Notes: a model not told the origin generated them from the letters alone. A stretch of 64,000 bases of DNA from Gaiellasilicea sp963731615 (GCA_963731615.1 CAVSWD010000004.1:1-64000), one strand, 5' to 3'. Positions 16,861-26,962 are shown, counted from the first letter of the stretch. A program made the numbers and translations.

Positions 16861-17994
16861 TCAGTGGTGGTGCTCGGGCTGCTCCGGAGGATCCGGGTTC
16901 GCCGGCGCGAGGTAGGGGAAGGTGCGCTCGCCGGGCCGCGTGGCCTGGTCGACGCCGTCGCGGATGATCGGCCCCTTGCCGGCGTTCACGAGCAGCGTGA
17001 AGATCCTGTCCATGACGTCGTCGTTGAGCGACCGTCCACCACAGGTCTCGTGCGGACGACCCTCGCCGGCGGCGCGTTCGATCTCGAGGAAGGAACCCTG
17101 CTCGGCATAGGGCTTGCCGACGTCGACGACGAGGTAGTCGGCGAGGACAAGCTCTGTCAGTGGGTGAGTGCCGTTCCCGTCGGGCGGAGCGTCGATCTTG
17201 CCGTCGAGACCGTCCCAGAAGGCGAGGTTGGCATCGAGCCGCGCCCGGTAGGCGCCCTGGTAGCCGTCGGCGAGCTGGAACGCGTCTTCCATGTTGTAGA
17301 GATCGCGGATCTCGAGGTCGCGATTGACGGGATCGAACTGCTTCGGCGCCAGCAGCATGTTCTTCACCTCGGGCCTGCCGACACGCTCGATCCGGACGTT
17401 GAAACGGCCGCGGGTCAGGGTCTCAGCGACCACGCCGACGAGCTTCACACCGGCGAGGAGCTGCGCGCAGTCGACTTCGATCACGAGGGAGAGGACGTTT
17501 TTGCCGTCCATGTAGATGGCGCCGGATTCGGTGAAGGCGAGCTCGCCCGTCGCGATCGTCTTGAGCGCCGCCCGTGCGTCCATGATGAACGGATCCCAGC
17601 GCGGCCCGGCGAAGACGCGGACGCCGTGACCCGAGCCGCCCTGCTCGTCGTTCACGCGAAACTGAACGACCTCGCCCGCCGGGGTCGCCAGCGTGCCTTC
17701 CTGTCCATGGGCGCCGTTGCCTGCCGAGGGATCGGAGAAGACGCAGTCGAACGTGAACTCCTGCTCACCGACGGCGAACGGTGTCGGGCGGGCCGCCGCC
17801 TGCGCGGTCAGCGGGCGCAAGCGGAAGCGATAGACGAGGCCGTCGGAAAGGAGGGCGGACGGGGGAGCAAAAGGCAGCGTGTTCATCACGAGCACGAGCT
17901 GCCCAGGCCGCTCGGGACTTGGGAAAGCGTAGACGTCGGTGATATCCGCGATCGGGTCGGCGAGCGCCCGCGGCCCTGAGATGTGATCCGACAT
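16861..17994 (-). CDS. DUF4331 family protein
   Basis: 377 aa matching the DUF4331 pattern: MSDHISGPRALADPIADITD at the N-terminus, then DVYAFPSPERPGQLVLVMN, and repeated beta-rich segments. Function is not established for the family. Some relatives are secreted, but this one has no signal peptide. It is directly coupled to the DyP gene (one base apart) and follows the hypothetical gene by 13 bp. Confidence 0.85.
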   Translation of the reverse strand: MSDHISGPRALADPIADITDVYAFPSPERPGQLVLVMNTLPFAPPSALLSDGLVYRFRLRPLTAQAAARPTPFAVGEQEFTFDCVFSDPSAGNGAHGQEGTLATPAGEVVQFRVNDEQGGSGHGVRVFAGPRWDPFIMDARAALKTIATGELAFTESGAIYMDGKNVLSLVIEVDCAQLLAGVKLVGVVAETLTRGRFNVRIERVGRPEVKNMLLAPKQFDPVNRDLEIRDLYNMEDAFQLADGYQGAYRARLDANLAFWDGLDGKIDAPPDGNGTHPLTELVLADYLVVDVGKPYAEQGSFLEIERAAGEGRPHETCGGRSLNDDVMDRIFTLLVNAGKGPIIRDGVDQATRPGERTFPYLAPANPDPPEQPEHHH

Positions 17995-18007
17995 CGTTCG
18001 CGCCGGC

Positions 18008-18550
18008 CTAGTCGGCAGCTTCGTCGAGCAGCGGCTTCAGCGCCGGGTGCTGCAACGCCTCTGCGGCGTCCGGGTCGTCAAGCACCTGCTGGAACGCCTT
18101 GTTGACGCGCTCGGCCTTCCGGATCTCCTTCACCGTGCCGCCGTAGTTGCGCGCGTACGCGGCCGCGGTCACCTGCGCGCCGAGGACGAACGACTTCACG
18201 GCCGCGGCGTCAGGAAGCCCCTCGTAGCCGTCGACATGCTTGAAGATGACGTCGAAGAGCGCCAGCGTCGGCCCCGATGTGAAGAAGTCCTCCATGTAGG
18301 AGTCCCACGGGCCGTCGAAGCTCGTTGCGAACAGCAGTCGAGTGTCGTCGTCGAACAGCACGAACCTGGCCTCGTGAATGGTCGCGATGGCCATGTTGTG
18401 CTCTCCGGGCCGATAGCCCGGCGTGTCCTGAAGCTCCTTCAGCGAGCTCCGCAAGGCATCCGCCTGGCCGGGCTTGACCCGGAAGAACAAGCTGAACTCG
18501 CTCGTGGAACCGACGTTCGCGCCTGGTCGGGCGGTCGCGGGTGCGGTCAC
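18008..18550 (-). CDS. Hypothetical protein heading the DyP operon
   Basis: 180 aa, GTG start with a GGAGGG site upstream. Not recognised. It reads as a soluble alpha/beta protein; residues 18-90 (FSLFFRVKPGQADALRSSL...TRLLFATSFDGPWDSYMEDF) suggest a ferredoxin-like fold as in DyP halves or dimeric alpha-beta barrels. No signal peptide or Cys. Position suggests it works with DUF4331 and the DyP peroxidase. Confidence 0.7.
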   Translation of the reverse strand: MTAPATARPGANVGSTSEFSLFFRVKPGQADALRSSLKELQDTPGYRPGEHNMAIATIHEARFVLFDDDTRLLFATSFDGPWDSYMEDFFTSGPTLALFDVIFKHVDGYEGLPDAAAVKSFVLGAQVTAAAYARNYGGTVKEIRKAERVNKAFQQVLDDPDAAEALQHPALKPLLDEAAD

Positions 18551-18705
18551 GATTCCTCACTCCCTCCAGATTGATCCGGGCCAATGAGCACCTGAGGAAC
18601 TGTCTCATCGCCCGGATCCGACCTCATCACCCCATCGGCACGATTGAGCGAGCGCACTTACTCAGAATCTGGGACACCCGAGCACGTCTCCGAGCGAGGA
18701 GGGAG

Positions 18706-19917
<1,212 letters not shown>

Positions 19918-19924
19918 GCAGCCC

Positions 19925-20428
19925 TCAGCCCGTGGAGGCGTCGAAGGTCGAGGTCAGCCGGGCGAGGGTCTTCGACGCGCCGGATCTGCGGACGACGACG
20001 GTGACGCGCTTCACCGCGCGGCCGTTGGTCGGCGTCTCGGCGACGATGTACGTGTCGACGCGGTAGGAGTTGCCGTCCGGCCCCGTCACAGTCTGGCGTG
20101 GGCTGCACTCGGCGGGCGGCGAGCCGCCGCACGACTTCGAGGTCTGCGTGCCGCTGTAGGCGGAGTCGCCTGTGTAGATCGAGTCGCTCGCGGCCGCCGT
20201 GAGCGCCGTCGAGTCGAGCGCGACGTTCGCGTAGAGCACCGCCCGGTAGAGCTCCATCTGCTTGTCCGCGAGCACCGACGCGGTGGACGTCTGCGAGGCG
20301 CGCGCGATCGCGAGCGCGCCGGAGTTGAACGCCGCGAAGATCGCGAGCAGCGCGACGTTCAGCACCACGATCGAGATCATCAGCTCGATCAGGCCGAAGC
20401 CTTCCTCGGAGCGAATCCGCGCGATCAC
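19925..20428 (-). CDS. Minor prepilin (PilV-like)
   Basis: 167 aa from GTG 20428, overlapping the preceding gene's TGA by four bases. Class III signal: IRSEEG|FGLIELMISIVVLN with Glu at +5, so it is a PilD substrate. The rest is a short pseudopilin domain with a Cys pair. The N-terminus resembles PilV/GspI minor pilins, which prime assembly. Confidence 0.85.
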   Translation of the reverse strand: MIARIRSEEGFGLIELMISIVVLNVALLAIFAAFNSGALAIARASQTSTASVLADKQMELYRAVLYANVALDSTALTAAASDSIYTGDSAYSGTQTSKSCGGSPPAECSPRQTVTGPDGNSYRVDTYIVAETPTNGRAVKRVTVVVRRSGASKTLARLTSTFDASTG

Positions 20429-21226
20429 TTCTTCGACCCCGGCACGAAGCCCGCGACGGTCTTGAGGACGAGCTCGTAGCGCGTGCCGTCGGCCGTGTTC
20501 TGCAGCGTCAGGGGCTTGCCCAGCTTGAGCGTGATCGTCCGCTCGCCGTTCGGCGTACGAGCCACCGGCGATGCCGATCTGCGCCGACTTGCCGTTCCTT
20601 GCGGTCGAGACGAGCACGAAGATCGGATCATCAGTCGGGAATTCCTTGCCGACGTCTGCCTGGCCGGAGACGCCGTTGACCGAGATCGTCGTCGCGGCCG
20701 CGGCCTCCGCCGCCGGTGCCGTCGGAGCGAACGGGGTCGCCGGTGCCGTGCCGCCGCCGTCCTCCGCTTCAGCGCCTGCCCCTGAGACGGCCGAACCGCT
20801 CGACGCGGGCGGCGAGCTCGCGGCAGGTGCGGCCGACGTCTGCTCGGCCGGATCGGTGGCGACGGCGCTCGCTGCCTGCGCCTCCGCATCCACCTGCTGG
20901 GTGAACGGATCCTTGCTCTCGAAGAGCTCGAAGGAGAGGAGGTCTTCCGAGGCGCCGTCGCTGGAGGCGAGCACGGCCGGCTGGCCGGCCTCCGGGGGCG
21001 CGCCGGCGGGCGCGAGAGCCGTCGGCGTCGTCGCCGTGGCCGTGGCTTCCGGCGCAGGCGTGCTTGCCTCGGTGGCCGCGGCAACCGGGACGGACGGGCC
21101 CTTCAGCATCTTGAGCATGCGCGGCCCCTGGATCGCCGCCACGATCACGAAGAGGACGCTGAGCACGATCGCGATCTTCTTCTGCTTGGCGGCCTTCGCC
21201 TGCGCAGGACTGACTTTCTTGGCCAT
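20425..21226 (-). pseudogene. PilP-like pilus assembly protein, frameshifted
   Basis: Starts MAKKVSPAQAKAAKQKKIAI with one membrane helix, a long Ala/Pro/Thr-rich periplasmic linker and a C-terminal beta domain ending NTADGTRYELVLKTVAGFVP. The position after pilO and the layout suggest the PilP role (lipoprotein-like link from PilNO to the secretin), but it lacks a lipobox. One extra base near 20562 (codons TAC GCC G AAC) shifts the frame; removing it restores a 266-aa protein. The ATG directly abuts the pilO stop. Confidence 0.7.
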
Positions 21227-21901
21227 CTAGGGGGTCCCTTCTGCTGCCGCTGCGGCCTCGGTCGCGGGCGCGGCTGCGGGCGGCGTCGCGGCCGGCTCGG
21301 GTGGGGCAACCGCAGGCGCGCCGGCCGTTGCCGGGGCGGCGCCATAGACGAAGGCGTCGAGTGCGAGGTTCGCCTGGAGGTCGGGATAGCCCTGGGGCGA
21401 CTCCTCGAAGGCGAGCGTCGAAACCGAGAAGAGCCGGCCGGTGGCGTAGAGCTCGCTCGAGCGAACGCCGACGAGCGTGCGTAGGCGGAAGAGGAAGTCG
21501 GAGAGCTCGTAGAAGTTGCCGTCGAAGGCGAGCGTGATCGGGATTCGCGTGTACGTCCCCGCTGCCGCGGCGGCTCCCGGCGTGATCGACTGGAACTCGA
21601 TCCCCGACTCCTCGGCCAGCCGGGCGAGCTCGAGCAGGATGCCCGGCATGTCTGGCTCCGAGGGCATCGCCTTGGCGACGCGGAAGATGTCGGCGACGGC
21701 GATCGGCTGGGCGTCGGCCCGGCGCGTGGCGGCGCTGCGCGCGGCCGCGACCGCGACCTCGGCTGCCGCAACCTCGTCTGCGAGCTTCGCCGCCTCGGCC
21801 CGCTTGGGGCTGGCAAGCATGAACCAGCCGACGAGAAGATAGACGAGCAGGGCGCCGCCGACGACGACGTAGAGGGTCTGGGCGGGGAGTTTGCGCTTCA
21901 C
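21227..21901 (-). CDS. pilO: Type IV pilus assembly protein PilO
   Basis: 224 aa from GTG 21901, coupled to pilN (GTGA overlap). One N-terminal membrane helix (LYVVVGGALLVYLLVGWFML), a coiled-coil (AKLADEVAAAEVAVAAARS), then a ferredoxin-like periplasmic domain (ITLAFDGNFYELSDFLFRL). The C-terminal 40 residues are an Ala/Pro tail. Forms the inner-membrane alignment complex with PilM and PilN. Confidence 0.88.
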   Translation of the reverse strand: MKRKLPAQTLYVVVGGALLVYLLVGWFMLASPKRAEAAKLADEVAAAEVAVAAARSAATRRADAQPIAVADIFRVAKAMPSEPDMPGILLELARLAEESGIEFQSITPGAAAAAGTYTRIPITLAFDGNFYELSDFLFRLRTLVGVRSSELYATGRLFSVSTLAFEESPQGYPDLQANLALDAFVYGAAPATAGAPAVAPPEPAATPPAAAPATEAAAAAEGTP

Positions 21902-22479
21902 GCCGTCTTCACCTGGGCGCGGATCGAGAACCGGACGAGCTTCTGCTTGCCGGCGGTGGTCGAGATGCTCGACTCGAGCGTCACGTTCGTCAGCGTCGGG
22001 ATCACCGACAGCCGCGAGAGGAATCGCGCGACGCCGCTCTGGGAGTAGGTCGAGCCGATCAGGTTGACTCCCGCGGGCTCCGGCTGTGCGCCGACTGCTG
22101 CGGTGGCGGCCGTCGTCTGCAGGCTGGCGAGCCACACGTCCTCGGGCAGAACCTGTGAGACCTGCCGCAGCACGCCGTCCCAGGCGACGCGCTCCGCGAG
22201 CGCGCTCGACAGAGCCGTCGTGCGTGCCGTCTTCTCGGCGCTGAGCGTCGCGTCCTGCGACGCGTCCACCGCCGACGGAGCAGGCAGCGAAGCAAGTTCG
22301 GCGTTCAACGAGTCGAGCGTCAGCTGGCGATCCTTGATCGAGCCGCCGGCGCCGAGCAGCAGCGTGCAGAGGCCGGCCGTGATCAGGGCGGTGCCGCCTG
22401 CGGCGGCGAACACGACGCCACGGTTGTTGGCAAAACTCTTCGGCGTCTCGTCGCGAGGGAGGAGGTTGACGGCGCGCAT
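21898..22479 (-). CDS. pilN: Type IV pilus assembly protein PilN
   Basis: 193 aa from ATG 22479 (TGATG overlap with pilM). The N-terminal MRAVNLLPRDE is the conserved PilN peptide that sits in the groove of PilM. One membrane helix follows (VVFAAAGGTALITAGLCTLL), then coiled coil and a PilN/PilO ferredoxin-like domain. A longer frame upstream belongs to the shadow of pilM. Confidence 0.9.
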   Translation of the reverse strand: MRAVNLLPRDETPKSFANNRGVVFAAAGGTALITAGLCTLLLGAGGSIKDRQLTLDSLNAELASLPAPSAVDASQDATLSAEKTARTTALSSALAERVAWDGVLRQVSQVLPEDVWLASLQTTAATAAVGAQPEPAGVNLIGSTYSQSGVARFLSRLSVIPTLTNVTLESSISTTAGKQKLVRFSIRAQVKTA

Positions 22480-24470
22480 CAGTCGTCGATCCCCAGGCCG
22501 ATCGCGATCGCGAGCGAGCCGACCTGCTCGAGGTCCCGCACCTTCCGCGACACCTTGACGCGGCTCATCGGGTCGGCCACCCGGACCGGCACGCCGATCA
22601 GCCGCTCGAGCTCGGCGCCGAAGCCGGGCAGGTGGGCCGTGCCGCCCGTGAGCGCGATCTCGCCGATGCCCAGGGAGCCGGGTTGATTCTGGTAGAACTG
22701 GAGCGAGGAGACGAGCTCCCGCGCGAACGTCTGCAGCTGACCTCTGACGGCCTCGAGCGCGGTCGCGAGCTGGTCGGAGTTGAAACCTTCGGGAGCCGTG
22801 TCGACGCCGGTGAGAGAGAGGCCGCGCTTGATCGGCTCGGCCTCGCTCGGCGAGATGTCGAGCGCCCGGGCAATCGCCACGTTGAGTGCAGAGCCACCCC
22901 ACTCGAGGACGCGCGTGAACTCGCAGACGCGGCCGTCCGAGACGGCAAAGGTCGAGCGATCGTGGCCGACCGAAACGGCGACGACGGCGCCGCGCTCGGC
23001 CTCCGGCACTGGGTCATGCGGCGGCGAGACGGCGCGCAGCAGCGCGAACGCCTCGAGGTCGATCCCGACCACCTGGAGTCCGGCTTTGCGGCACGCATAG
23101 ACGTAGCGGTCGACGAGCTCGCGGTAGGCAACCACCAGCAGCACCCGCCGAACCGGCTGGCCCTCGTCGTTCACCGAGGCCGACAGGACCTGAAAGTCGA
23201 GCACGGCCTCCTCGATCGGGATCGGGAGCACCTCCTGAGCGCGGAAACGCACTGCATTCGCCAACTGCTTGGGGTCGTCGATGCCGACGACCTCGAAGGT
23301 GCGGACGCCGATTCGGTTGTTCGCGATGCCCAGACGCACGCCGCGCTTCGGCAGCTTGTGAAGCGTGAAGAAGTCCTTCAGGGCGACAGCGAGAGCCTCC
23401 GGGTCGCGCAGCTCGCCGCCGACGACGATTCCGTGCTCAAGTGGACCGCGCACGGCCTGGACGAGCTCGGGCGAGCCGCCGTTGTTGATCCGCGCAGCCG
23501 CAATCTGCGAGCCGCCGATCTTCAGGCCGACAATCTTGCCGGCGGAGCCGCCACGGGACAGCGACGGAAGCGAAGGCTTCGGGCGCGGCGGCCGGCGGAG
23601 CTTGGGCTTGGCCTCTGCGGCCGGCTCGGCGTCGTCCCACTGCTTTGCCTTGCGCTTCAGGGACAGCTCGCGCTTGTAGAACGGAGCCTTGTCGCCCGCC
23701 TCGGGCTTCGCCTTCGTCTCGGCTTTTACTTTGGCGCTGCGCTCCCGCTTGGGGCGCTCGGCCTTCGGCGTGCGCTCTCGGGGCTTGCGCTTGAGGGAGA
23801 GCTCGCGCTTGTAGAAGGGCGTCTTCGACGCCGCCGCGGCCGCTGCTGCGGGGACGATGAGATCCGGCGCGGACAGTCCGCGGCGGGTAGCTCGACCGGG
23901 GGCAGCTCGACTGCGGGCAGCTGAACAGGCTGAGGCTCCGCAACGGGCAGCTCCGAGAGCGTCGCCGGCACGATCGGAATTGCAGTCACCGCCGGCAGCG
24001 GCGCCTCGGCAACCGGCGGCAGCTCGGGCTAGCTGGGGCTCAGGCTGGGACTCAGGCTGGGGGTCGGGAGCCGAGGCCGGCTCGATCGCAGGCACGAGCG
24101 TGATCGGCGGGAGCTCGTCGGGCTGCGGAGCAGGTGGCTCGGACACGTCCTCGAGCGGCTGGGTCAGCCAGCCGTGCTCGACGGGAGCGACCGATGCGAG
24201 AACGACCGGGGCAGGCTCGGGCGCAGGGTTTGGCACGGGCGGCGCCGGATCAGGCGCGACTGTCTGGTCCGAGTCGGGCACGGACTCCAGCGACTCGACG
24301 ACGAACGGCTCCGGCTCGGTCGGGACCTCGGGATCCTTCCCGGTCTTGCGCAGACTGAGCTCTTTCTTCCAGATCGAGGTGCCGCCCTCGTCGTCGGTGA
24401 GGTCTTGCTCCGGCTTGCGGCGGAACGAGATCTCCTTCTTCCAGATCGAGGTCTTCTCGTCTTCCGACAT
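22479..24470 (-). CDS. pilM: Type IV pilus assembly protein PilM with repeat-bearing N-terminal extension
   Basis: 663-aa frame; normal PilM is about 350. The actin-like PilM core starts near residue 307 (GKIVGLKIGGSQIAAARI) and includes GGTAHLPGFGAELERLIGV. The first 300 residues are low complexity (Pro/Glu/Ala) but carry four copies of a short motif, SIWKKEISFRRK, SIWKKELSLRK, PFYKRELSLKRK and PFYKRELSLKRK, at about residues 8, 32, 217 and 262. Between copies 2 and 3 the frame is shifted and restored (extra base near 24030, missing base near 23878): in the other frame the gap reads as a regular Pro/Glu/Val-rich linker. The total length is still a multiple of three. Confidence 0.85.
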   Translation of the reverse strand: MSEDEKTSIWKKEISFRRKPEQDLTDDEGGTSIWKKELSLRKTGKDPEVPTEPEPFVVESLESVPDSDQTVAPDPAPPVPNPAPEPAPVVLASVAPVEHGWLTQPLEDVSEPPAPQPDELPPITLVPAIEPASAPDPQPESQPEPQLARAAAGCRGAAAGGDCNSDRAGDALGAARCGASACSAARSRAAPGRATRRGLSAPDLIVPAAAAAAASKTPFYKRELSLKRKPRERTPKAERPKRERSAKVKAETKAKPEAGDKAPFYKRELSLKRKAKQWDDAEPAAEAKPKLRRPPRPKPSLPSLSRGGSAGKIVGLKIGGSQIAAARINNGGSPELVQAVRGPLEHGIVVGGELRDPEALAVALKDFFTLHKLPKRGVRLGIANNRIGVRTFEVVGIDDPKQLANAVRFRAQEVLPIPIEEAVLDFQVLSASVNDEGQPVRRVLLVVAYRELVDRYVYACRKAGLQVVGIDLEAFALLRAVSPPHDPVPEAERGAVVAVSVGHDRSTFAVSDGRVCEFTRVLEWGGSALNVAIARALDISPSEAEPIKRGLSLTGVDTAPEGFNSDQLATALEAVRGQLQTFARELVSSLQFYQNQPGSLGIGEIALTGGTAHLPGFGAELERLIGVPVRVADPMSRVKVSRKVRDLEQVGSLAIAIGLGIDD

Positions 24471-24471
24471 C

Positions 24472-25629
24472 TCAGCTCCCAGCGACTCTCAGGCCGAGCG
24501 GCATCTCGTTCGCCACCTCTGCCGGCGCTTGGTAGCCGGAGCGTTCGAGCAGCCCTTCGAGCTGGTCGGGCCGGCTCGTGCAGGCGAGCGCCGTCTCGCG
24601 GGTGATCACGCGGCGCATCACCAGGCTCGAGAGCGACTGCTCCATCGTCATCATTCCGCGGCTCGTCGAGGTCTGCATGATCGTGTAGATCTGCTCGACC
24701 TTGCCCTGGCGAACGAGGTTCCTGGTCGCGTCGTCGGGCAGCAGGATCTCGAGCGCGGCGACGCGACCCTGGCCGTCGGCCGTCGGCAGCAGCGACTGCG
24801 TGATGATGCCCTGGAGCGAGCCGGCGAGCATGATCCGAACCTGGTCTTGCTGCTCGGCCGGGAAGACGTCGATGATGCGGTCGATCGTCCCGGGCGCGCT
24901 CTGGGTGTGCAGCGTCCCGAGCACGAGATGCCCCGTCTCGGCCGCGGTCAGAGCGGTTCCGATCGTCTCGAGGTCGCGCATCTCGCCGACGAGAATCACG
25001 TCGGGGTCCTGGCGGAGGGCGGCGCGGAGCGCCTCGCCGAAGCTCATCGCGTCGGTGCCGATCTCGCGCTGGTTGACGACGCACCGCTTGTGCCGGTGCA
25101 CGAACTCGATCGGATCCTCGATCGTGAGGATGTGGTCGGTGCGGTTGCGGTTGACCTCGTCGATCATCGCCGCGAGCGTGGTCGACTTGCCGGAGCCGGT
25201 CGGGCCGGTGACGAGCACGAGACCCCGCGGCTGCATCGCCAGCGAGGCGAGGGTCAGCGGGAGGCCGAGCTCCTCCAGCGTCTGCAGCTCTTCCGGGATC
25301 ACCCGGAAGGCAGCGCCGAGCGAGCCCCGCTGGAAATAGACGTTGACGCGGAAGCGGGCGAGCCCGGGAATCGAGTGCGCGGTGTCGATCTGGCGCTTGA
25401 TCTCGAGCTGCTTCTGCAGCTCGGTCGAGAGCATGCGGTAGAGCAGCTCCTGCGTCACCTCCGGGGTCAGCGCCGGGATCCCTTCGAGACGCTCGAGCTC
25501 GCCGCGGACGCGAATCGCAGGCGGGGTCCCCACCGTCAGGTGCAGGTCCGACGCGCCTCGGGCGACCATTGCTTCGAGCAGTTCGTCGATCGAGCGCAGC
25601 GAAAAGACAGGGGGTGTGATGCCGCTCAC
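24472..25629 (-). CDS. pilT: Type IV pilus retraction ATPase PilT (second copy)
   Basis: 385 aa hexameric ATPase. Walker A GPTGSGKST, Asp box TIEDPIEFVH, Walker B VILVGEMRD, His box TGHLVLGTLHT. The AIRAGRNLVRE-like C-terminal region is represented by DDATRNLVRQGKVEQIYTIM. Frame intact, GTG start. It heads the pilM-N-O-P-V-C string and is divergent from the pilin genes. Confidence 0.92.
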   Translation of the reverse strand: MSGITPPVFSLRSIDELLEAMVARGASDLHLTVGTPPAIRVRGELERLEGIPALTPEVTQELLYRMLSTELQKQLEIKRQIDTAHSIPGLARFRVNVYFQRGSLGAAFRVIPEELQTLEELGLPLTLASLAMQPRGLVLVTGPTGSGKSTTLAAMIDEVNRNRTDHILTIEDPIEFVHRHKRCVVNQREIGTDAMSFGEALRAALRQDPDVILVGEMRDLETIGTALTAAETGHLVLGTLHTQSAPGTIDRIIDVFPAEQQDQVRIMLAGSLQGIITQSLLPTADGQGRVAALEILLPDDATRNLVRQGKVEQIYTIMQTSTSRGMMTMEQSLSSLVMRRVITRETALACTSRPDQLEGLLERSGYQAPAEVANEMPLGLRVAGS

Positions 25630-25734
25630 GTCTGCGCTATCGGCACGGCTCCGGGGTAACTTGAGTGAGGGATCGACGGCCTCGCGTGGGCGCGCGCGAT
25701 CCTTATCTCAGGCGCCGCCGGCGACTCCCCCACC

Positions 25735-25775
25735 GTGGGGGATGCCGTGGGTGAGCGTTCACCCGTTCGAGGGGT
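25735..25775 (+). promoter_or_regulatory. Conserved element upstream of pilA1
   Basis: The stretch beginning GTGGGGGATGCCGTGGG and ending GTTC-N11-GGGGT is matched by 26367-26406 upstream of pilA2 with only a few changes, while the flanks differ. It is placed 75-115 bp before the ATG, suitable for an activator site or an alternative-sigma promoter. Confidence 0.45.
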
Positions 25776-25850
25776 CTACCGAGAGGCGCGCCCGGTCGAT
25801 GTCCGCCTAGCCACAGCGGCACGACCGTCCCCTCGGAAGGAGACATTCCA

Positions 25851-26276
25851 ATGCTTACAGCGGTGCGCAAGCGCCTCGACGCCAAGAGCGAGAAGGGTTT
25901 CACCCTGATCGAGCTCCTGGTCGTCATCATCATCATCGGCATCCTGCTGGCGATCGCCGTGCCGAGCTACCTCGGCTTCCGCGACCGCGCTTCGCGGGCC
26001 GCCGCGCAGGCCAACGTTCGCTCGGCGATCCCGTCGATCGAGACCTTCTTCGCCGACAACAACACCTACGCGGGCGTGCAGAATGCCGCGGCAGGCACGC
26101 CTCCGGGCGCGATCTCCTACGACGCCGGCCTCAACGTCCTCTGGGGCAGCGCCGCCCAGAACACGACCACGAGCTACTGCGTCCGCTCGTTCGTCGGCGG
26201 CTTCGAGTACTACAAGCTCGGCCCGTCGGGCACGATCACGGCCGACGCGACGCCCGGGGCAACGCCCTGCGCGTAA
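25851..26276 (+). CDS. pilA: Major type IV pilin PilA1
   Basis: 141 aa prepilin: short leader ending KSEKG, cleavage before FTLIELLVVIIIIGILLAIAV with Glu at +5, then a small globular domain with two Cys (SYCVRSF and the C-terminal ATPCA) that can form the usual D-loop disulfide. Start ATG 25851 with GGAAGGAG 9 nt upstream. It is followed by a textbook terminator and then a near-identical second gene. Confidence 0.95.
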   Translation: MLTAVRKRLDAKSEKGFTLIELLVVIIIIGILLAIAVPSYLGFRDRASRAAAQANVRSAIPSIETFFADNNTYAGVQNAAAGTPPGAISYDAGLNVLWGSAAQNTTTSYCVRSFVGGFEYYKLGPSGTITADATPGATPCA

Positions 26277-26298
26277 CCCCCAGCCTCATCGCTTGACC

Positions 26299-26331
26299 GA
26301 GAGGGCGCGGGCAACCGCGCCCTCTCTCTTT
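26299..26331 (+). terminator. Rho-independent terminator of pilA1
   Basis: GAGAGGGCGCGG, loop GCAA, CCGCGCCCTCTC, then TCTTT: a 12-bp stem with a GNRA tetraloop and a short U-run, 22 bp after the stop. Confidence 0.9.
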
Positions 26332-26366
26332 GCCTATTGCCGGTGCTCGGGACTCCCTCCCTCGCT

Positions 26367-26406
26367 GTGGGGGAGGCCGTGGGCGACGTTCCCCCTATCT
26401 AGGGGT
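26367..26406 (+). promoter_or_regulatory. Conserved element upstream of pilA2
   Basis: Counterpart of 25735-25775, with GTGGGGGAGGCCGTGGG and GTTC-N11-GGGGTAT. It gives pilA2 its own control site behind the pilA1 terminator. Confidence 0.45.
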
Positions 26407-26481
26407 ATGCCTCGGCCCCGAGAACGCCGATCCCCGGTGAGCCACACGTCTCTCTCCCCCGTCAGAAGGAGTCGCCTCAAC

Positions 26482-26907
26482 ATGCTCACCTCGATCCGCA
26501 AGCGTCTGGACACCAAGAGCGAGAAGGGTTTCACCCTGATCGAGCTTCTGGTCGTCATCATCATCATCGGCATCCTGCTGGCGATCGCCGTGCCGAGCTA
26601 CCTCGGCTTCCGCGACCGCGCTTCGCGGGCCGCCGCGCAGGCCAACGTTCGCTCGGCGATCCCGTCGATCGAGACCTTCTTCGCCGACAACAACACCTAC
26701 GCGGGTGTCGAGAACGGCGTTGGCGGCACGCCTCCGGGCGCGATCTCCTACGACGCCGGCCTCAACGTCCTCTGGGGCAGCGCCGCCCAGAACACGACCA
26801 CGAGCTACTGCGTCCGCTCGTTCGTCGGCGGCTTCGAGTACTTCAAGCTCGGCCCGTCCGGCGCGATCACGGCCGACGCCACGCCCGGGGCAACCCCCTG
26901 CGCGTAA
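26482..26907 (+). CDS. pilA: Major type IV pilin PilA2
   Basis: 141 aa, almost identical to PilA1: differences are confined to a few residues in the leader (TSIRKRLDT for TAVRKRLDA), a variable loop (GVENGVGG for GVQNAAAG), and YFKLGPSGAI for YYKLGPSGTI. Start ATG 26482 with AGAAGGAG upstream. A longer open frame from inside pilA1 is spurious. The near identity of the DNA suggests recent duplication or gene conversion. Confidence 0.95.
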   Translation: MLTSIRKRLDTKSEKGFTLIELLVVIIIIGILLAIAVPSYLGFRDRASRAAAQANVRSAIPSIETFFADNNTYAGVENGVGGTPPGAISYDAGLNVLWGSAAQNTTTSYCVRSFVGGFEYFKLGPSGAITADATPGATPCA

Positions 26908-26929
26908 CCCCAAGCTCCATCGCTTGACC

Positions 26930-26962
26930 GAGAGGGCGCGGGCGACCGCGCCCTCTCTCGTT
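26930..26962 (+). terminator. Rho-independent terminator of pilA2
   Basis: The same 12-bp stem as after pilA1 with loop GCGA instead of GCAA (both GNRA), then TCGTTCCCC. The duplication therefore included the terminator. Confidence 0.85.

Noticed and set aside
14562..16967. Plus-strand frame of 801 codons
   Set aside because: Shadow of the enoyl-CoA hydratase and DyP genes, with no family signature.
25851..26907. Pilin switching cassette (silent copies)
   Set aside because: Both copies have a complete start, ribosome binding site and terminator; no silent fragments are seen nearby.
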